Shown here piece by piece: positions 1 to 8,225 of a stretch of DNA of 64,000 bases (positions are counted from its first letter, which is position 1; each line of letters opens with the position of its first letter). The position numbers and the translations under genes are program-made. Source of the DNA: an uncultured Ferrimonas sp. (GTDB lineage: Bacteria > Pseudomonadota > Gammaproteobacteria > Enterobacterales > Shewanellaceae); assembly GCF_947489035.1 (NCBI RefSeq), contig NZ_CANLCI010000001.1, forward strand, positions 1-64,000, given 5' to 3'. A model generated the notes under the pieces. The model ran no database searches. It saw only the letters and a list, made by a program, of their open reading frames with translations, and had not been told where the DNA came from.

Positions 1-236
1 GATGAAGTAAAGCCGAAGGCAGGATGCCGCAGAGGCCAGTTAAGCCATGGATGGCGCATCTGGCCGTTGCTGTAACGCAATGCTGCGAGAACGAGGGGCA
101 GTCGTCACCTCGGAGGCGCTCGGGATTGCAAAGGGACGAGTCCCTTGCCCGCCGCCGAGCGGTCCCGGCAATGATCTTTATGCCGCAGCTGGTCATGCAC
201 AATAAGTTCAACAGCTAATTGGTACACAGCCCCAAA
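1..236. other. Hairpin-rich geneless segment
   Basis: I see no convincing gene here. A 64-codon frame at 24-218 exists but has no clear ribosome binding site and no recognisable family. The stretch is unusually self-complementary: GGCCAG at 34-39 pairs with CTGGCC at 60-65 around an inner GCCAT/ATGGC pair (44-48 and 51-55); GCTCGG at 118-123 pairs with CCGAGC at 155-160 around the perfect stem AAGGGAC/GTCCCTT at 131-146. It may be a structured RNA, a palindromic intergenic repeat or a decayed gene. It lies beyond the terminator of the minus-strand operon that begins the window, and it may continue beyond the left edge. Confidence 0.4.
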
Positions 237-259
237 AAGCCCCAGCATTGCTGGGGCTT
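237..259 (-). terminator. Terminator of the DUF1501-DUF1800 operon
   Basis: An 11-bp perfect stem (AAGCCCCAGCA and its complement) with a one-base centre is followed on the minus strand by five T residues. It lies 67 bases past the stop codon of the DUF1800 gene. On the plus strand no T run follows, so it works mainly for the minus-strand operon. Confidence 0.75.
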
Positions 260-325
260 GTGGTTGGGTGGTGCCAACTCAGTTGGGCGTCATTCAGCGC
301 CTAATCCGCTGATGATGCGCCGCGG

Positions 326-3124
326 TTAACGCTGCACCGTCGAGCTTGGGGCATTGGTGATCCCATACACCGACAAGTCCATCATCCAGCCGTCATCAGC
401 CTCAATCAAGGCATCAATCAGCACCTGCCGCTCCTGCGCGCCGGTTAATTGCAGCTGGCCAGCATTCAGGTAAAAATCCAGATGATCCACCACTCGCGCT
501 GCTTGTTCGGCCCGACTGCCGCCCTGCTGCCACAGCTGCTGCAAGCTGTCTGGGTTCAATCGCACCCGCACATCGTCGCTGTCGTAGCCGTTGCTGCTGC
601 CATTGATTTTTCGCACCAGGCCGCGTTCGCTCAGTAAGTTGTAGAGGGTACTCATGGTGGCGAACATCTGCGATTCGGTATTGATCTCCAGCTCTGGCGC
701 CACCAACGAATTACTGGCCAGCTGCCCGGTTGGGGCAAAGTCCGGCGAGTAAAAGTTAAAGACCGACGACGCCCCTAATGCCGCTTGGCCAATGTCCATG
801 TCGCCAACTCGCAACAAGGTGGCGCCGCTGCGATAGTGGTTCACCTCGGCCAAGTTAATGCCGCCACTGCCAAGGGCGGTTGCAGAGCGGGCATCCAACA
901 AGCGGAATAACTGGCTAAAGCGCAGCACCGGCTCTTTGGTTTTGCCCTGCTGCTCCGATTGCATGTGGTTCGGGTTACGCGCTTCCACATCCAGCAATAT
1001 CGCTTTCACCACCGCGGCCATGTCGCCACGGTGACCAAACGCCGTGGCAACACGCGCAACGTACGCGGGGCTTGGGTTCGAGCTCACCAAACGCTGGATC
1101 AACAACCGCGACAGATAAGGCGCGGTGCTCGAATGAGCCACCATCGCGTCCAGCACCCGATCCAGCTCTTGCTCTGCCGCCGCCACGCTGCCATTGCCGC
1201 CACCGACAATGAGGCTGGAGCCTTGATCGGTAAACAGGGTTTTCTCGCCAAAATCGTGGTACTGCGGGAAGAACACCATCGGTTCAGTCCAGCGGTATTG
1301 CTGATCAACCACGTCGTTATCCAGATCAAACTGGGTGTTTACCACCCGCTGGCCGTTGCTGCTGCGCGATCCCATCGCTAAGCCGGTAAACACCCGCGCC
1401 AACTGCTGGATCACGTCGTTGCTGTAGGTGGGCAACGGCAAGCCATTGCCATCCAGCTTAATGGTGCCATCGATGTGGCGCTGCACTAAGCCAAAACTGA
1501 ACAACTGCATGATCTCGCGAGCGTAATTTTCATCGGGGAAATAGCCCTGCTCAGGATCGGCTTTTTGATTACGCAGGTGACTAAGCCAGATCCCCATGAT
1601 CGGATGGTAGGTTACCTGTTCCAATAGCTGTCGATAATCACCAAAGGCGTGCGCCCCCAACGTATCCCAGTAGTCCGCCAACCCCCGATGCGCCTCTGCG
1701 ATGGTTGGCATGGCATCACTCACCACCAAAATCTGGCTGAGCGCAAACGCCATTCGCTGCCGCAGTTGATCGTTACTTTGCGCCGCCATCGTCCAAAAGG
1801 CATCGCGGCGATAGAAGTAACCGTGGTTGTAACCAATGGCTTGATAACTGCGATCGGTCAACGCCAACATCGAGCTTTGTGGGGTGTTCATCTGCTGCTC
1901 AATCCACTGCTCGTAGACCGCCAAGCGGTTGCTGCCATCGGCCTCAATTGCTGCCCGCAGCTGTTGGTATTGTGCCGGCGTTGCCCCAAAAGTGGCTTGG
2001 TTCAGAAAACGGATGATGTCCCGATCCACTTGCTCGGCGTTTAGGGGCACCTGGGCGGGGGCTTCCACATCGCTTTGATAGCGAATGGTGGCGCTGATCT
2101 CCCCGTGGGGATAATCGGCGCTGTGGATGTTGAGGTACAGTTCACCGGCAAACAGCGCATCCAGCAACTGCTGACGCGTGTTAAAGACCCCAGAAGGCTC
2201 CAGCAGCCAACGATAACCGGTGACATCGCCGCTTTGTTCAATCCCTTTCACCACCCCGCCTTCCGGCGCTAAATGGATGTGTTGATTGGTTTGCTCTGCG
2301 CCTAAGCCACTGAAACTGTAACTTAACGTGGCTTCGGTATTGTCGCCGTTCACAATCAAGCTTAACGAGCCGCTGGCGCTGGTTACCGCACTGCCTTGGG
2401 GGCCAAATTGCCCTAAAAACACCTTGGAATTGCCGCTGTCGTTGCTGGCATCAGCAATCTGCACCTGCTGGGTTAGGCTGCTGCCAAGCTGGTAACGATC
2501 ACCGTCAAGCAGCGCTAAGGTTAAGGTTTCCGGCACTTCAACGGTGTCGTCGACGTTGGGCACAATCTCAATCACCCGTCGCGTTTGCTGATCCAGTAAC
2601 TGGATTTGCGCCCCCACTTCGCCCCCATCGCTGTAACGCAGCTGATAGTCATCGGCGCTCACCGAGCCATCGGCGCTGTTGCTGGCACCGCTGCGTTGAT
2701 AGTTGATCAGTAGTTCACCCTCGCCATTGCTGCGCTCCACAATCACTTTGGCGATCTGGTTACTGTGCTCAAAGGCACTGGCCACAGCAGGCAATAACGT
2801 AACGCTGGCCAGCGGGGTTTCCTCTGGCGGCGGGGTTTCCTCCGGCGGCGGGGTTTCCTCCGGCGGTGGGGTTTCCTCCGGCGGTGGGGTTTCCTCCGGC
2901 GGTGGGGTTTCCTCCGGCGGTGGGGTTTCCTCCGGCGGCGGGGTTTCCACCGGCGGCGGGGTTTCCACCGGCGGTGGGGTTTCCTCCGGCGGCGGGGTTT
3001 CCTCCGGCGGCGGAAGCTGCTCCGGCACTTCCGGCTCAGGCTCCGGGCTCTCGTTGTCGCTGCCACCACCACAGGCGCTCAGTGCAAACACCAGCGCCAA
3101 TAACCACAAATTACGTTGGCTCAT
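326..3124 (-). CDS. DUF1800 family lipoprotein with Calx-beta-like and CHRD domains
   Basis: The 932-residue product begins with a lipoprotein signal (MSQRNLWLLALVFALSAC, Cys18). Residues about 38-103 are eleven copies of a Pro-Pro-Pro-Glu/Val-Glu-Thr repeat, a stiff linker. A Calx-beta-like segment (about 105-225) and a CHRD-like domain (about 230-345) follow, and the rest is the DUF1800 domain (FLNQATFGAT near its start). The start at 3124 is chosen because the lipoprotein signal begins there and the ATG overlaps the TAA stop of the DUF1501 gene, indicating translational coupling; the frame stays open upstream inside that gene but lacks sense there. DUF1800 and DUF1501 proteins are commonly encoded side by side and their biochemical role is not established. 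The product is probably anchored to the outer membrane facing periplasm or outside. Confidence 0.88.
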   Translation of the reverse strand: MSQRNLWLLALVFALSACGGGSDNESPEPEPEVPEQLPPPEETPPPEETPPPVETPPPVETPPPEETPPPEETPPPEETPPPEETPPPEETPPPEETPPPEETPLASVTLLPAVASAFEHSNQIAKVIVERSNGEGELLINYQRSGASNSADGSVSADDYQLRYSDGGEVGAQIQLLDQQTRRVIEIVPNVDDTVEVPETLTLALLDGDRYQLGSSLTQQVQIADASNDSGNSKVFLGQFGPQGSAVTSASGSLSLIVNGDNTEATLSYSFSGLGAEQTNQHIHLAPEGGVVKGIEQSGDVTGYRWLLEPSGVFNTRQQLLDALFAGELYLNIHSADYPHGEISATIRYQSDVEAPAQVPLNAEQVDRDIIRFLNQATFGATPAQYQQLRAAIEADGSNRLAVYEQWIEQQMNTPQSSMLALTDRSYQAIGYNHGYFYRRDAFWTMAAQSNDQLRQRMAFALSQILVVSDAMPTIAEAHRGLADYWDTLGAHAFGDYRQLLEQVTYHPIMGIWLSHLRNQKADPEQGYFPDENYAREIMQLFSFGLVQRHIDGTIKLDGNGLPLPTYSNDVIQQLARVFTGLAMGSRSSNGQRVVNTQFDLDNDVVDQQYRWTEPMVFFPQYHDFGEKTLFTDQGSSLIVGGGNGSVAAAEQELDRVLDAMVAHSSTAPYLSRLLIQRLVSSNPSPAYVARVATAFGHRGDMAAVVKAILLDVEARNPNHMQSEQQGKTKEPVLRFSQLFRLLDARSATALGSGGINLAEVNHYRSGATLLRVGDMDIGQAALGASSVFNFYSPDFAPTGQLASNSLVAPELEINTESQMFATMSTLYNLLSERGLVRKINGSSNGYDSDDVRVRLNPDSLQQLWQQGGSRAEQAARVVDHLDFYLNAGQLQLTGAQERQVLIDALIEADDGWMMDLSVYGITNAPSSTVQR
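2815..3012 (-). repeat. 11 x 18-bp in-frame tandem repeat
   Basis: Eleven 18-bp units encode the PPPEET/PPPVET linker of the DUF1800 lipoprotein. Units differ by synonymous C/T changes and two carry Val in place of Glu. Because each unit is a multiple of three, gain or loss of units would change linker length without breaking the frame. Confidence 0.93.
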
Positions 3125-4584
3125 TACAGTGCGCCTCCCTGAATAAAGCCAAGATTGGCGGCGGTTGAAAACGGATCGTTGAAGTTGGCTAAGGTTGGCA
3201 GCAGTGTGGTCAGGTCCGACTGCGCAACGCCCATCCAGTTGGCCATTACCGCATGACACTGACTGGTGGCGGTGGTGGGGATCCACCGGCCTCGGGATTT
3301 GTCTTTATCGCTGTCTAAGCCCTGCCCTACCTGCAGATCGGGGTGGCTGCCGTAGATTTTTCCGCCCTGCACCATGCCGCCCATCACCAAGGCGTGACCG
3401 CCCCAGCCGTGATCGGTGCCCGCGGCATCGTCGTCGCCGTTAGGGATAAAGGTGCGGCCAAATTCCGACCCGACAAAGGTCAGTGCCTGATCAAAATCGC
3501 CCTGCTCCACCAGCGCCTCGCGCAGCGCCGCTAAAGCGCCGTTCAGCTGCGCCATCAGATCCGCATGCTCTGGCAACAAGTTCTGATGGGTATCAAAACC
3601 GCCCATGCTGACAAAGTACACCGGGCGGCGGTTGCTGGTGCTGTCGCGGCCCGCAATTAACTTCGCCACGGTTTTCAGCTGTTGGCCCACGTCGCTGCTG
3701 CCGGCGTTATGGCGAGCAAAGATCTGATCGTAATCCACACCGTTGTTGTCGGCGATGGCGTAAGCCTGCTCGATGATGTTCTTCGCTTGCTGCGCGTTTT
3801 GCAGGGTATCCAGGTGTTTTTGTGCCATCAGGTGATCGGTGTTGACCTGCATTAAGTTATCCAGCAACGATTTGCGGTCGCTGTAATAGCCTCGCAGCGT
3901 GAAGGCTCCATTGGCACTCAGAGCAAAGGTGCTGAGGGTCGGATCTTGGCTTACTTGAAAGGTGTTGCGCCCGGCTAACGAGATCAACGGCGACACCTGT
4001 TGATCTTGATTAAAGCTGGCCAGTTGCTGCGCTAGGGCGCCGCCGACCCCTTGTTGCCATTGCACCGATGGCGAGCTTTGAAATTGACGCTGTTGATCCG
4101 CATGGGAGAACAGCTGCGGCGGCAGTTCAACCGCACTGTCCAGATATTGTTGCCGACTGGTGGGCGCCACGAGATTGCCCATGTTGGCGACAACGCCCAA
4201 GTCGCCTTGGTTAAACATGGCGGCCAAATCGGCGCAATTGGGGTGCATGCCAAACCCGTCGTACTGTTCCCCGCCAACAATGGTGACCGCGTCGCTGGGG
4301 TTGATGGCCACCAGTTTATCGGCGGCAATGGCGCCTTTTTTTCGAAACGATTGGTAGCGATCGCGCAGTGGCCCTGGGGCTTTCGGGGCCACCATGTTGA
4401 AGCTGTCGTTGCCCCCTTGCAGGAACAGGTAGATCAGCGCCTTGAAATCCCCGCTCGCGGCGGTGGTTTGGGCGGCGAAAGAAGCCGCCTGAACCAGTTG
4501 TGGTAGTCCTAACCCTAAGGTGGCGGTTACAGCCGCCCCTGCACCGCGTCGCAAAAATCGACGCCGTGAAGCTGAGTGTGTCAT
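3124..4584 (-). CDS. DUF1501 family protein with Tat signal
   Basis: A 486-residue protein that opens with a twin-arginine-type signal (SRRRFLRRGAG followed by a hydrophobic stretch and an AxA-like cleavage region), so it is likely folded in the cytoplasm and exported by Tat. The remainder matches the DUF1501 family, related to the alkaline-phosphatase/sulfatase fold; it contains LFLQGGNDSFNM and GTDHGWGGHALVMGG, typical family landmarks. An AAGGAC site precedes the ATG. It is first in a two-gene operon whose second gene starts inside its stop codon. The function is unknown; the tight pairing with DUF1800 suggests the two act together in the envelope. Confidence 0.9.
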   Translation of the reverse strand: MTHSASRRRFLRRGAGAAVTATLGLGLPQLVQAASFAAQTTAASGDFKALIYLFLQGGNDSFNMVAPKAPGPLRDRYQSFRKKGAIAADKLVAINPSDAVTIVGGEQYDGFGMHPNCADLAAMFNQGDLGVVANMGNLVAPTSRQQYLDSAVELPPQLFSHADQQRQFQSSPSVQWQQGVGGALAQQLASFNQDQQVSPLISLAGRNTFQVSQDPTLSTFALSANGAFTLRGYYSDRKSLLDNLMQVNTDHLMAQKHLDTLQNAQQAKNIIEQAYAIADNNGVDYDQIFARHNAGSSDVGQQLKTVAKLIAGRDSTSNRRPVYFVSMGGFDTHQNLLPEHADLMAQLNGALAALREALVEQGDFDQALTFVGSEFGRTFIPNGDDDAAGTDHGWGGHALVMGGMVQGGKIYGSHPDLQVGQGLDSDKDKSRGRWIPTTATSQCHAVMANWMGVAQSDLTTLLPTLANFNDPFSTAANLGFIQGGAL

Positions 4585-4993
4585 TTGATGTCCTTGTTAT
4601 CTTTTTCTTCCCTATCGGCATCGCCACCGACAACTGCGGGTCGTTCCCAAAATTACGCATTGGCGAAAAAAAGCACGGCGCACAGTGTCGGCCGTTTTTG
4701 ATGCTTCGATCAAGCGCAAATGCGAACTATTCCTCCAACAAGGGGGCGGGTTCAAGTCAACAATTCTTAAGAAGTTGAAAGGATTTCATGCAGTTGCGGC
4801 TGTAATACGAAAGTTTGCAGGCTTATAACAATTTTTTTGGCGGGATCGGACAAGCTGGCACGACAACGAAGTAACCTAATGCCTGCTTATTTGCCGACGT
4901 TAAGCTTATTTTGCTGCAATTTGGCCGACGTTGGCTTTATTGGCGAAGTAGACATCCACCATTTTGGTAGATTGTGGACGGAATTTAGGCAAT
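4585..4993. other. Geneless region with phased direct repeats
   Basis: No gene is evident. It must carry the promoter of the DUF1501 operon, but I could not single out hexamers with confidence. Two copies of GCCGACGTT (starting at 4893 and 4924) are each followed by a similar GCTT(T)ATT block and are exactly 31 bp apart, about three helical turns, which resembles paired protein-binding sites. The stretch ends in the bidirectional terminator at 4994-5034. Confidence 0.45.
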
Positions 4994-5034
4994 AAAAAGC
5001 CGCCATCAACAGAGGAGTATGATGGCGGCTTTTT
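4994..5034. terminator. Bidirectional terminator after the CCGSCS-like gene
   Basis: Fourteen-bp perfect arms (AAAAAGCCGCCATC and complement) enclose a 13-nt loop, with A and T runs on either side, so it can stop transcription on both strands. It follows the minus-strand microprotein gene ending at 5106. Confidence 0.85.
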
Positions 5035-5105
5035 TCAGCAACAGGGCTCATTACCCGCTGCTTTGGTTGTCGTTGAGTGCGGCAACGGCAGCCTGAATAC
5101 GCGAT

Positions 5106-5273
5106 TTACGAACAGTGGCCGCAGCAAGAAACGGGCTTTTCCTGCTCGGTTTTCGCCGCCGCTTTGGCTTCCGTCTCGGCCACTTTTTCGTTTACTTGCT
5201 CGTTCAACACCAACTCGCTGGCGGGTTCTTGCTGCTCGGATTTTTTGAAAATCTTGGTGAATGACAGTGCCAT
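5106..5273 (-). CDS. 55-residue CCGSCS-motif-type microprotein
   Basis: A small charged protein, MALSFTKIFKKSEQQ at the N-terminus, then an Ala/Glu/Lys-rich middle, ending SCCGHCS at the C-terminus. The terminal Cys-Cys-Gly-x-Cys-Ser is the hallmark of a family of very small gammaproteobacterial proteins known from Shewanella and relatives, of unknown function; here the usual Ser is His. GAGGA lies 4 bases before the ATG, and a strong terminator follows, so the gene is a clean unit. It sits just downstream of the di-heme oxidoreductase gene on the same strand, separated by a perfect 15-bp hairpin. Three closely spaced Cys and one His suggest metal or cluster handling, but that is inference. 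Confidence 0.8.
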   Translation of the reverse strand: MALSFTKIFKKSEQQEPASELVLNEQVNEKVAETEAKAAAKTEQEKPVSCCGHCS

Positions 5274-5286
5274 GGGTTCCTCGACA

Positions 5287-5323
5287 AAAACATAAGGTGC
5301 ATTTTGATTGCACCTTATGTTTT
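5287..5323 (-). terminator. Intercistronic hairpin, terminator or attenuator
   Basis: Perfect 15-bp arms (AAAACATAAGGTGCA and complement) with a 7-nt loop, followed on the minus strand by a run of T. It could end the porin-imelysin-di-heme transcript. It also abuts the ribosome binding site of the 55-residue microprotein, leaving no room for a promoter in between, so that gene is either read through it or carries it in its leader. Confidence 0.7.
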
Positions 5324-5399
5324 GCTGGGGCCACGGTCAACCTTTTGCCGTTAAGATTGCGGCGCAAGATCACGCCATTAGCCAAAGTGCGAGCCAAGG

Positions 5400-7004
5400 T
5401 TACAGCGAGCGTACAAACGCCAACAGTTGACGGCGCTCGGCGGCGCTGAGCTGGCTAAAGGCATCGCGGCTGGTTTGGGCTTCGCCACCGTGCCACAGGA
5501 TCGCTTCCTCCACAGTACAGGCGCGGCCATCATGCAAGAAGCAAGCGGCGGGATTCACGGTTTGCGTTAAGCCGATGCCCCACAGTGGCCGAGTTTTCCA
5601 TTCGTTGCCGTTGGCGACAAAATCGCTGCGGCCATCGGCTAACTCTGGCCCCATGTCGTGCAAGAGCATGTCAGTAAAGGGGTAGATGGTTTGATTTAAC
5701 AGCCCCGCCGGTGCCGCCACGCCGCCTAAGTTACCGCTGCTGGCGGTGGTGAAGCTGGGGGTGTGGCAACCGCTGCAGTTAACCGCAGCAAACAAGCGTG
5801 CCCCTTCGCGCACGTCGCTATGGGCGACATCGCGACGAGCCGGAACCCCAAGGGTTTCTGCGTAAAACACCACTTCATCGTCAAAGGCTTGGCTGCTTTC
5901 TGGCAAGCCTTGCTCGTCGCTGCCACTGTCTTGGTAGTGGGTGCGCGCCAGATAATCGTGGTGCAGCGCCGTGCCTGCAACGCTCTCTTGGGGAAACAGC
6001 GAATTGGTGATGCCGATGTCGCCGCGCAGCGCCCCTAAGGACTGCTGACGTACGCTGGGGGTGCTGGCCTTCCAACCAAAGCGCCCCAGCGACAGTGGCA
6101 GGCTGTCGCCATTGGCCGCTTTCACCGCATCAAACACACGGTTAGGACGGCCGGAGATCCCGTCGTTGTTGTCGTCATTTTCATCGGCTAAGGCGAGGAT
6201 CGCCGCCTCTGGGATCAATTCCAGCAAACCTAAGCCAAACACCGGCATGCCATTACGCAACCCCGCCACCACATTGGCTTGGCCTAAGCTGCTGGCAGAG
6301 ATGTCGTCGGGGCTGTCGTAGGCATTGCTAAAACGAAAATCCGGTTTCAGCAACTCCGTCACACTGCCGTCGGGGTAGGTAAAGTCGCTGCGCTGCCACG
6401 CCATGGCAATGTCGGCTTGGCCGATAAAGTTATGTTGTTGCCAGTCTGGGCGCGCTTTTAACACCCCACGGTGGAACATCTGGGTACCAAAATCGGGCAC
6501 CGGGATCGGCGCACAGTAATCGTTGCTGGCGTTCTGCTCGCTGCAATCGTGATCGCGCTTAAGGCTGATCCGCGCAAAAATGCCGGCGGCGGTGCCCAGC
6601 ACTCGGTACTGGCCATCGGCATTGATTAAGGTAGAGGAACGGCCATCGCGCTGATGACAGGCGTTGCAGTTAGAGTTATTGAATACCGGCCCTAAGCCAT
6701 CAAGTTCTGGGTGTTGGCTGTTGGGGGCGGTCGTGAAGCTGGTTTCAAAGTGGGCATCACCGGCCAAATGACGCGCCAACTCTGGCTGGCTCAAGTTCGG
6801 CGCTGGGGTTGAGAAACCATGACCGGAATTGCTGGCGTCGGGCACGGTGGTGTCGCCACCTAAGTTAACGACATCGGTAAAATCGGGGTATTGCACTGGC
6901 GGTGGTGGCTCATCACCGCTGCCACTGCCACCACAGCCACTGAGCAGCAGCGCCATCAGTGCCGTCGGCAGCAGGTGTTGATAAGGGATAGGGGGGGTAT
7001 TCAT
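5400..7004 (-). CDS. Di-heme oxidoreductase family lipoprotein (COG3488 type)
   Basis: A 534-residue exported lipoprotein (lipobox LLSGC near residue 25) with two CxxCH haem-binding motifs, CNACH in the N-terminal half and CSGCH in the C-terminal half. The layout matches the so-called di-heme oxidoreductase or thiol oxidoreductase family related to MauG/cytochrome c peroxidase. The ATG at 7004 is preferred to an in-frame TTG six bases upstream. It follows the imelysin gene by 67 bases on the same strand; the same pair occurs with iron-regulated imelysin genes in Pseudomonas. A likely role is periplasmic redox chemistry linked to iron or copper acquisition; substrate unknown. Confidence 0.85.
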   Translation of the reverse strand: MNTPPIPYQHLLPTALMALLLSGCGGSGSGDEPPPPVQYPDFTDVVNLGGDTTVPDASNSGHGFSTPAPNLSQPELARHLAGDAHFETSFTTAPNSQHPELDGLGPVFNNSNCNACHQRDGRSSTLINADGQYRVLGTAAGIFARISLKRDHDCSEQNASNDYCAPIPVPDFGTQMFHRGVLKARPDWQQHNFIGQADIAMAWQRSDFTYPDGSVTELLKPDFRFSNAYDSPDDISASSLGQANVVAGLRNGMPVFGLGLLELIPEAAILALADENDDNNDGISGRPNRVFDAVKAANGDSLPLSLGRFGWKASTPSVRQQSLGALRGDIGITNSLFPQESVAGTALHHDYLARTHYQDSGSDEQGLPESSQAFDDEVVFYAETLGVPARRDVAHSDVREGARLFAAVNCSGCHTPSFTTASSGNLGGVAAPAGLLNQTIYPFTDMLLHDMGPELADGRSDFVANGNEWKTRPLWGIGLTQTVNPAACFLHDGRACTVEEAILWHGGEAQTSRDAFSQLSAAERRQLLAFVRSL

Positions 7005-7071
7005 TGGCAAGACTCACGCAAGACGCCCACATGCTGTGGGCGTTCAAGTTAATTAACAACGCCGAAGCGTG

Positions 7072-8208
7072 TTAGCCATTCCATTGACCCATCAGGGCGA
7101 TGGCATCGGTTTCCAACGAGCTTTGCAAAGTCGATAAGGCATCTACCGCCGCTTGAATGCGAACGCGACCGTCGTTGTCGGTGATCGCCTGCCGGAACGG
7201 CATGTTGCTGTCGCCACCAATGGCTTCAATGGCGGCAATGGCGGCGGCGATCTCGTTATCGATGCGGCTGGCCAACGCTTCATCGCCCGCACGAACAAAG
7301 TCGATGATCCCAGGGCGATCGGTCGCGGTGGCGAACTCACCACGGTACACGTTCTGCACCCCACGGATGTTGTCGGCAAAATCCAACAGCGAGTTCCAGC
7401 TGTACTGGGATTCCACTAGCGAGGTGTCTGCGGCGTCAATGCTGGCGCCAAATGGATCGGCGATTTTGCCGTTGCCAACCTCATCCACAATGCCAACCAT
7501 GCCGTTGATCAGCTCTTCAACCACCGCTAAGTCACTGCCATAGAAGTTGTTGTTGGCGTCTTTTAAGTTGTCGGCGTACGCCGCACCGCCGTCGTAGGCA
7601 CTGATCCAAGCATTCTCCAAGCTCTCGCCATAATCCGCCGCGGTTTCAGCCAAGGCCACCAAGTATTCGCGCTCAGACTCGGTCAGCTCGGCAATGGTTT
7701 TGTTGTTGTCGGCAACGCCATCGCCAAACAGCAAGAACTCCATGGTGTGGAAGCCTTGCACGTCGTCGTTCCACGTTTTGATGGTGTCGGCATCAAAGCT
7801 GTTGTTGTTCAGCAGCTGCGCTTGTAAGTCGGTGGTGTTCAGCGGCCAGCTGTCCAGGTGTGGATCGATGCTTAACGCATCAATTGGGCCAAAGATGTGT
7901 GATTCCCCCTGCTCCCACGGTTGACGAGCTGCCTGCCACGCCAACTTGGCCTTATCCAAGTTGGCCTGAGTTGGGACGTTACGCAGGTTGTCGGCGGCTA
8001 GATGCAGGTTATCCAAGGCCGTGGCCAAGTTTTGGTAACCGCTGACCATCACGTTGTCGGTCAGGTTATCGATCATCGTTGACGCATCAAAGTCAAAGCC
8101 CGTTGGCGCCGGGGTTGGGGCTGGGCTGCTGTCACTGCTGGAGCTGCCACAGGCGGCAACAGAGAGGGCGATAGCGATGGCGGTTAAGCCGGTTTTCCAT
8201 GGGTTCAT
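7072..8208 (-). CDS. Imelysin family lipoprotein (M75, iron-related)
   Basis: A 378-residue lipoprotein (signal ending SVAAC) with the imelysin GxHxxE motif as GFHTME at about residues 152-157, inside an all-helical domain. Imelysin-like proteins are periplasmic or outer-membrane factors tied to iron uptake; several are Fur-regulated and the metal-binding HxxE is thought to bind iron. The ATG at 8208 is chosen over an upstream TTG at 8229 because AAGGA sits 9 bases before it and the lipoprotein signal begins there. It lies between the porin (17 bases upstream) and the di-heme oxidoreductase, consistent with one operon. Confidence 0.9.
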   Translation of the reverse strand: MNPWKTGLTAIAIALSVAACGSSSSDSSPAPTPAPTGFDFDASTMIDNLTDNVMVSGYQNLATALDNLHLAADNLRNVPTQANLDKAKLAWQAARQPWEQGESHIFGPIDALSIDPHLDSWPLNTTDLQAQLLNNNSFDADTIKTWNDDVQGFHTMEFLLFGDGVADNNKTIAELTESEREYLVALAETAADYGESLENAWISAYDGGAAYADNLKDANNNFYGSDLAVVEELINGMVGIVDEVGNGKIADPFGASIDAADTSLVESQYSWNSLLDFADNIRGVQNVYRGEFATATDRPGIIDFVRAGDEALASRIDNEIAAAIAAIEAIGGDSNMPFRQAITDNDGRVRIQAAVDALSTLQSSLETDAIALMGQWNG

Positions 8209-8225
8209 TCGGGGATTCCTTTCAA

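Noticed and set aside
24..218. 64-codon plus-strand frame in the left edge element
   Set aside because: No ribosome binding site, no recognised family, and its bases are explained by the folded element.
5035..5397. 120-codon minus-strand frame over the microprotein region
   Set aside because: It runs through the hairpin and terminator in another frame; the 55-residue frame has a ribosome site and the CCGxCS motif.
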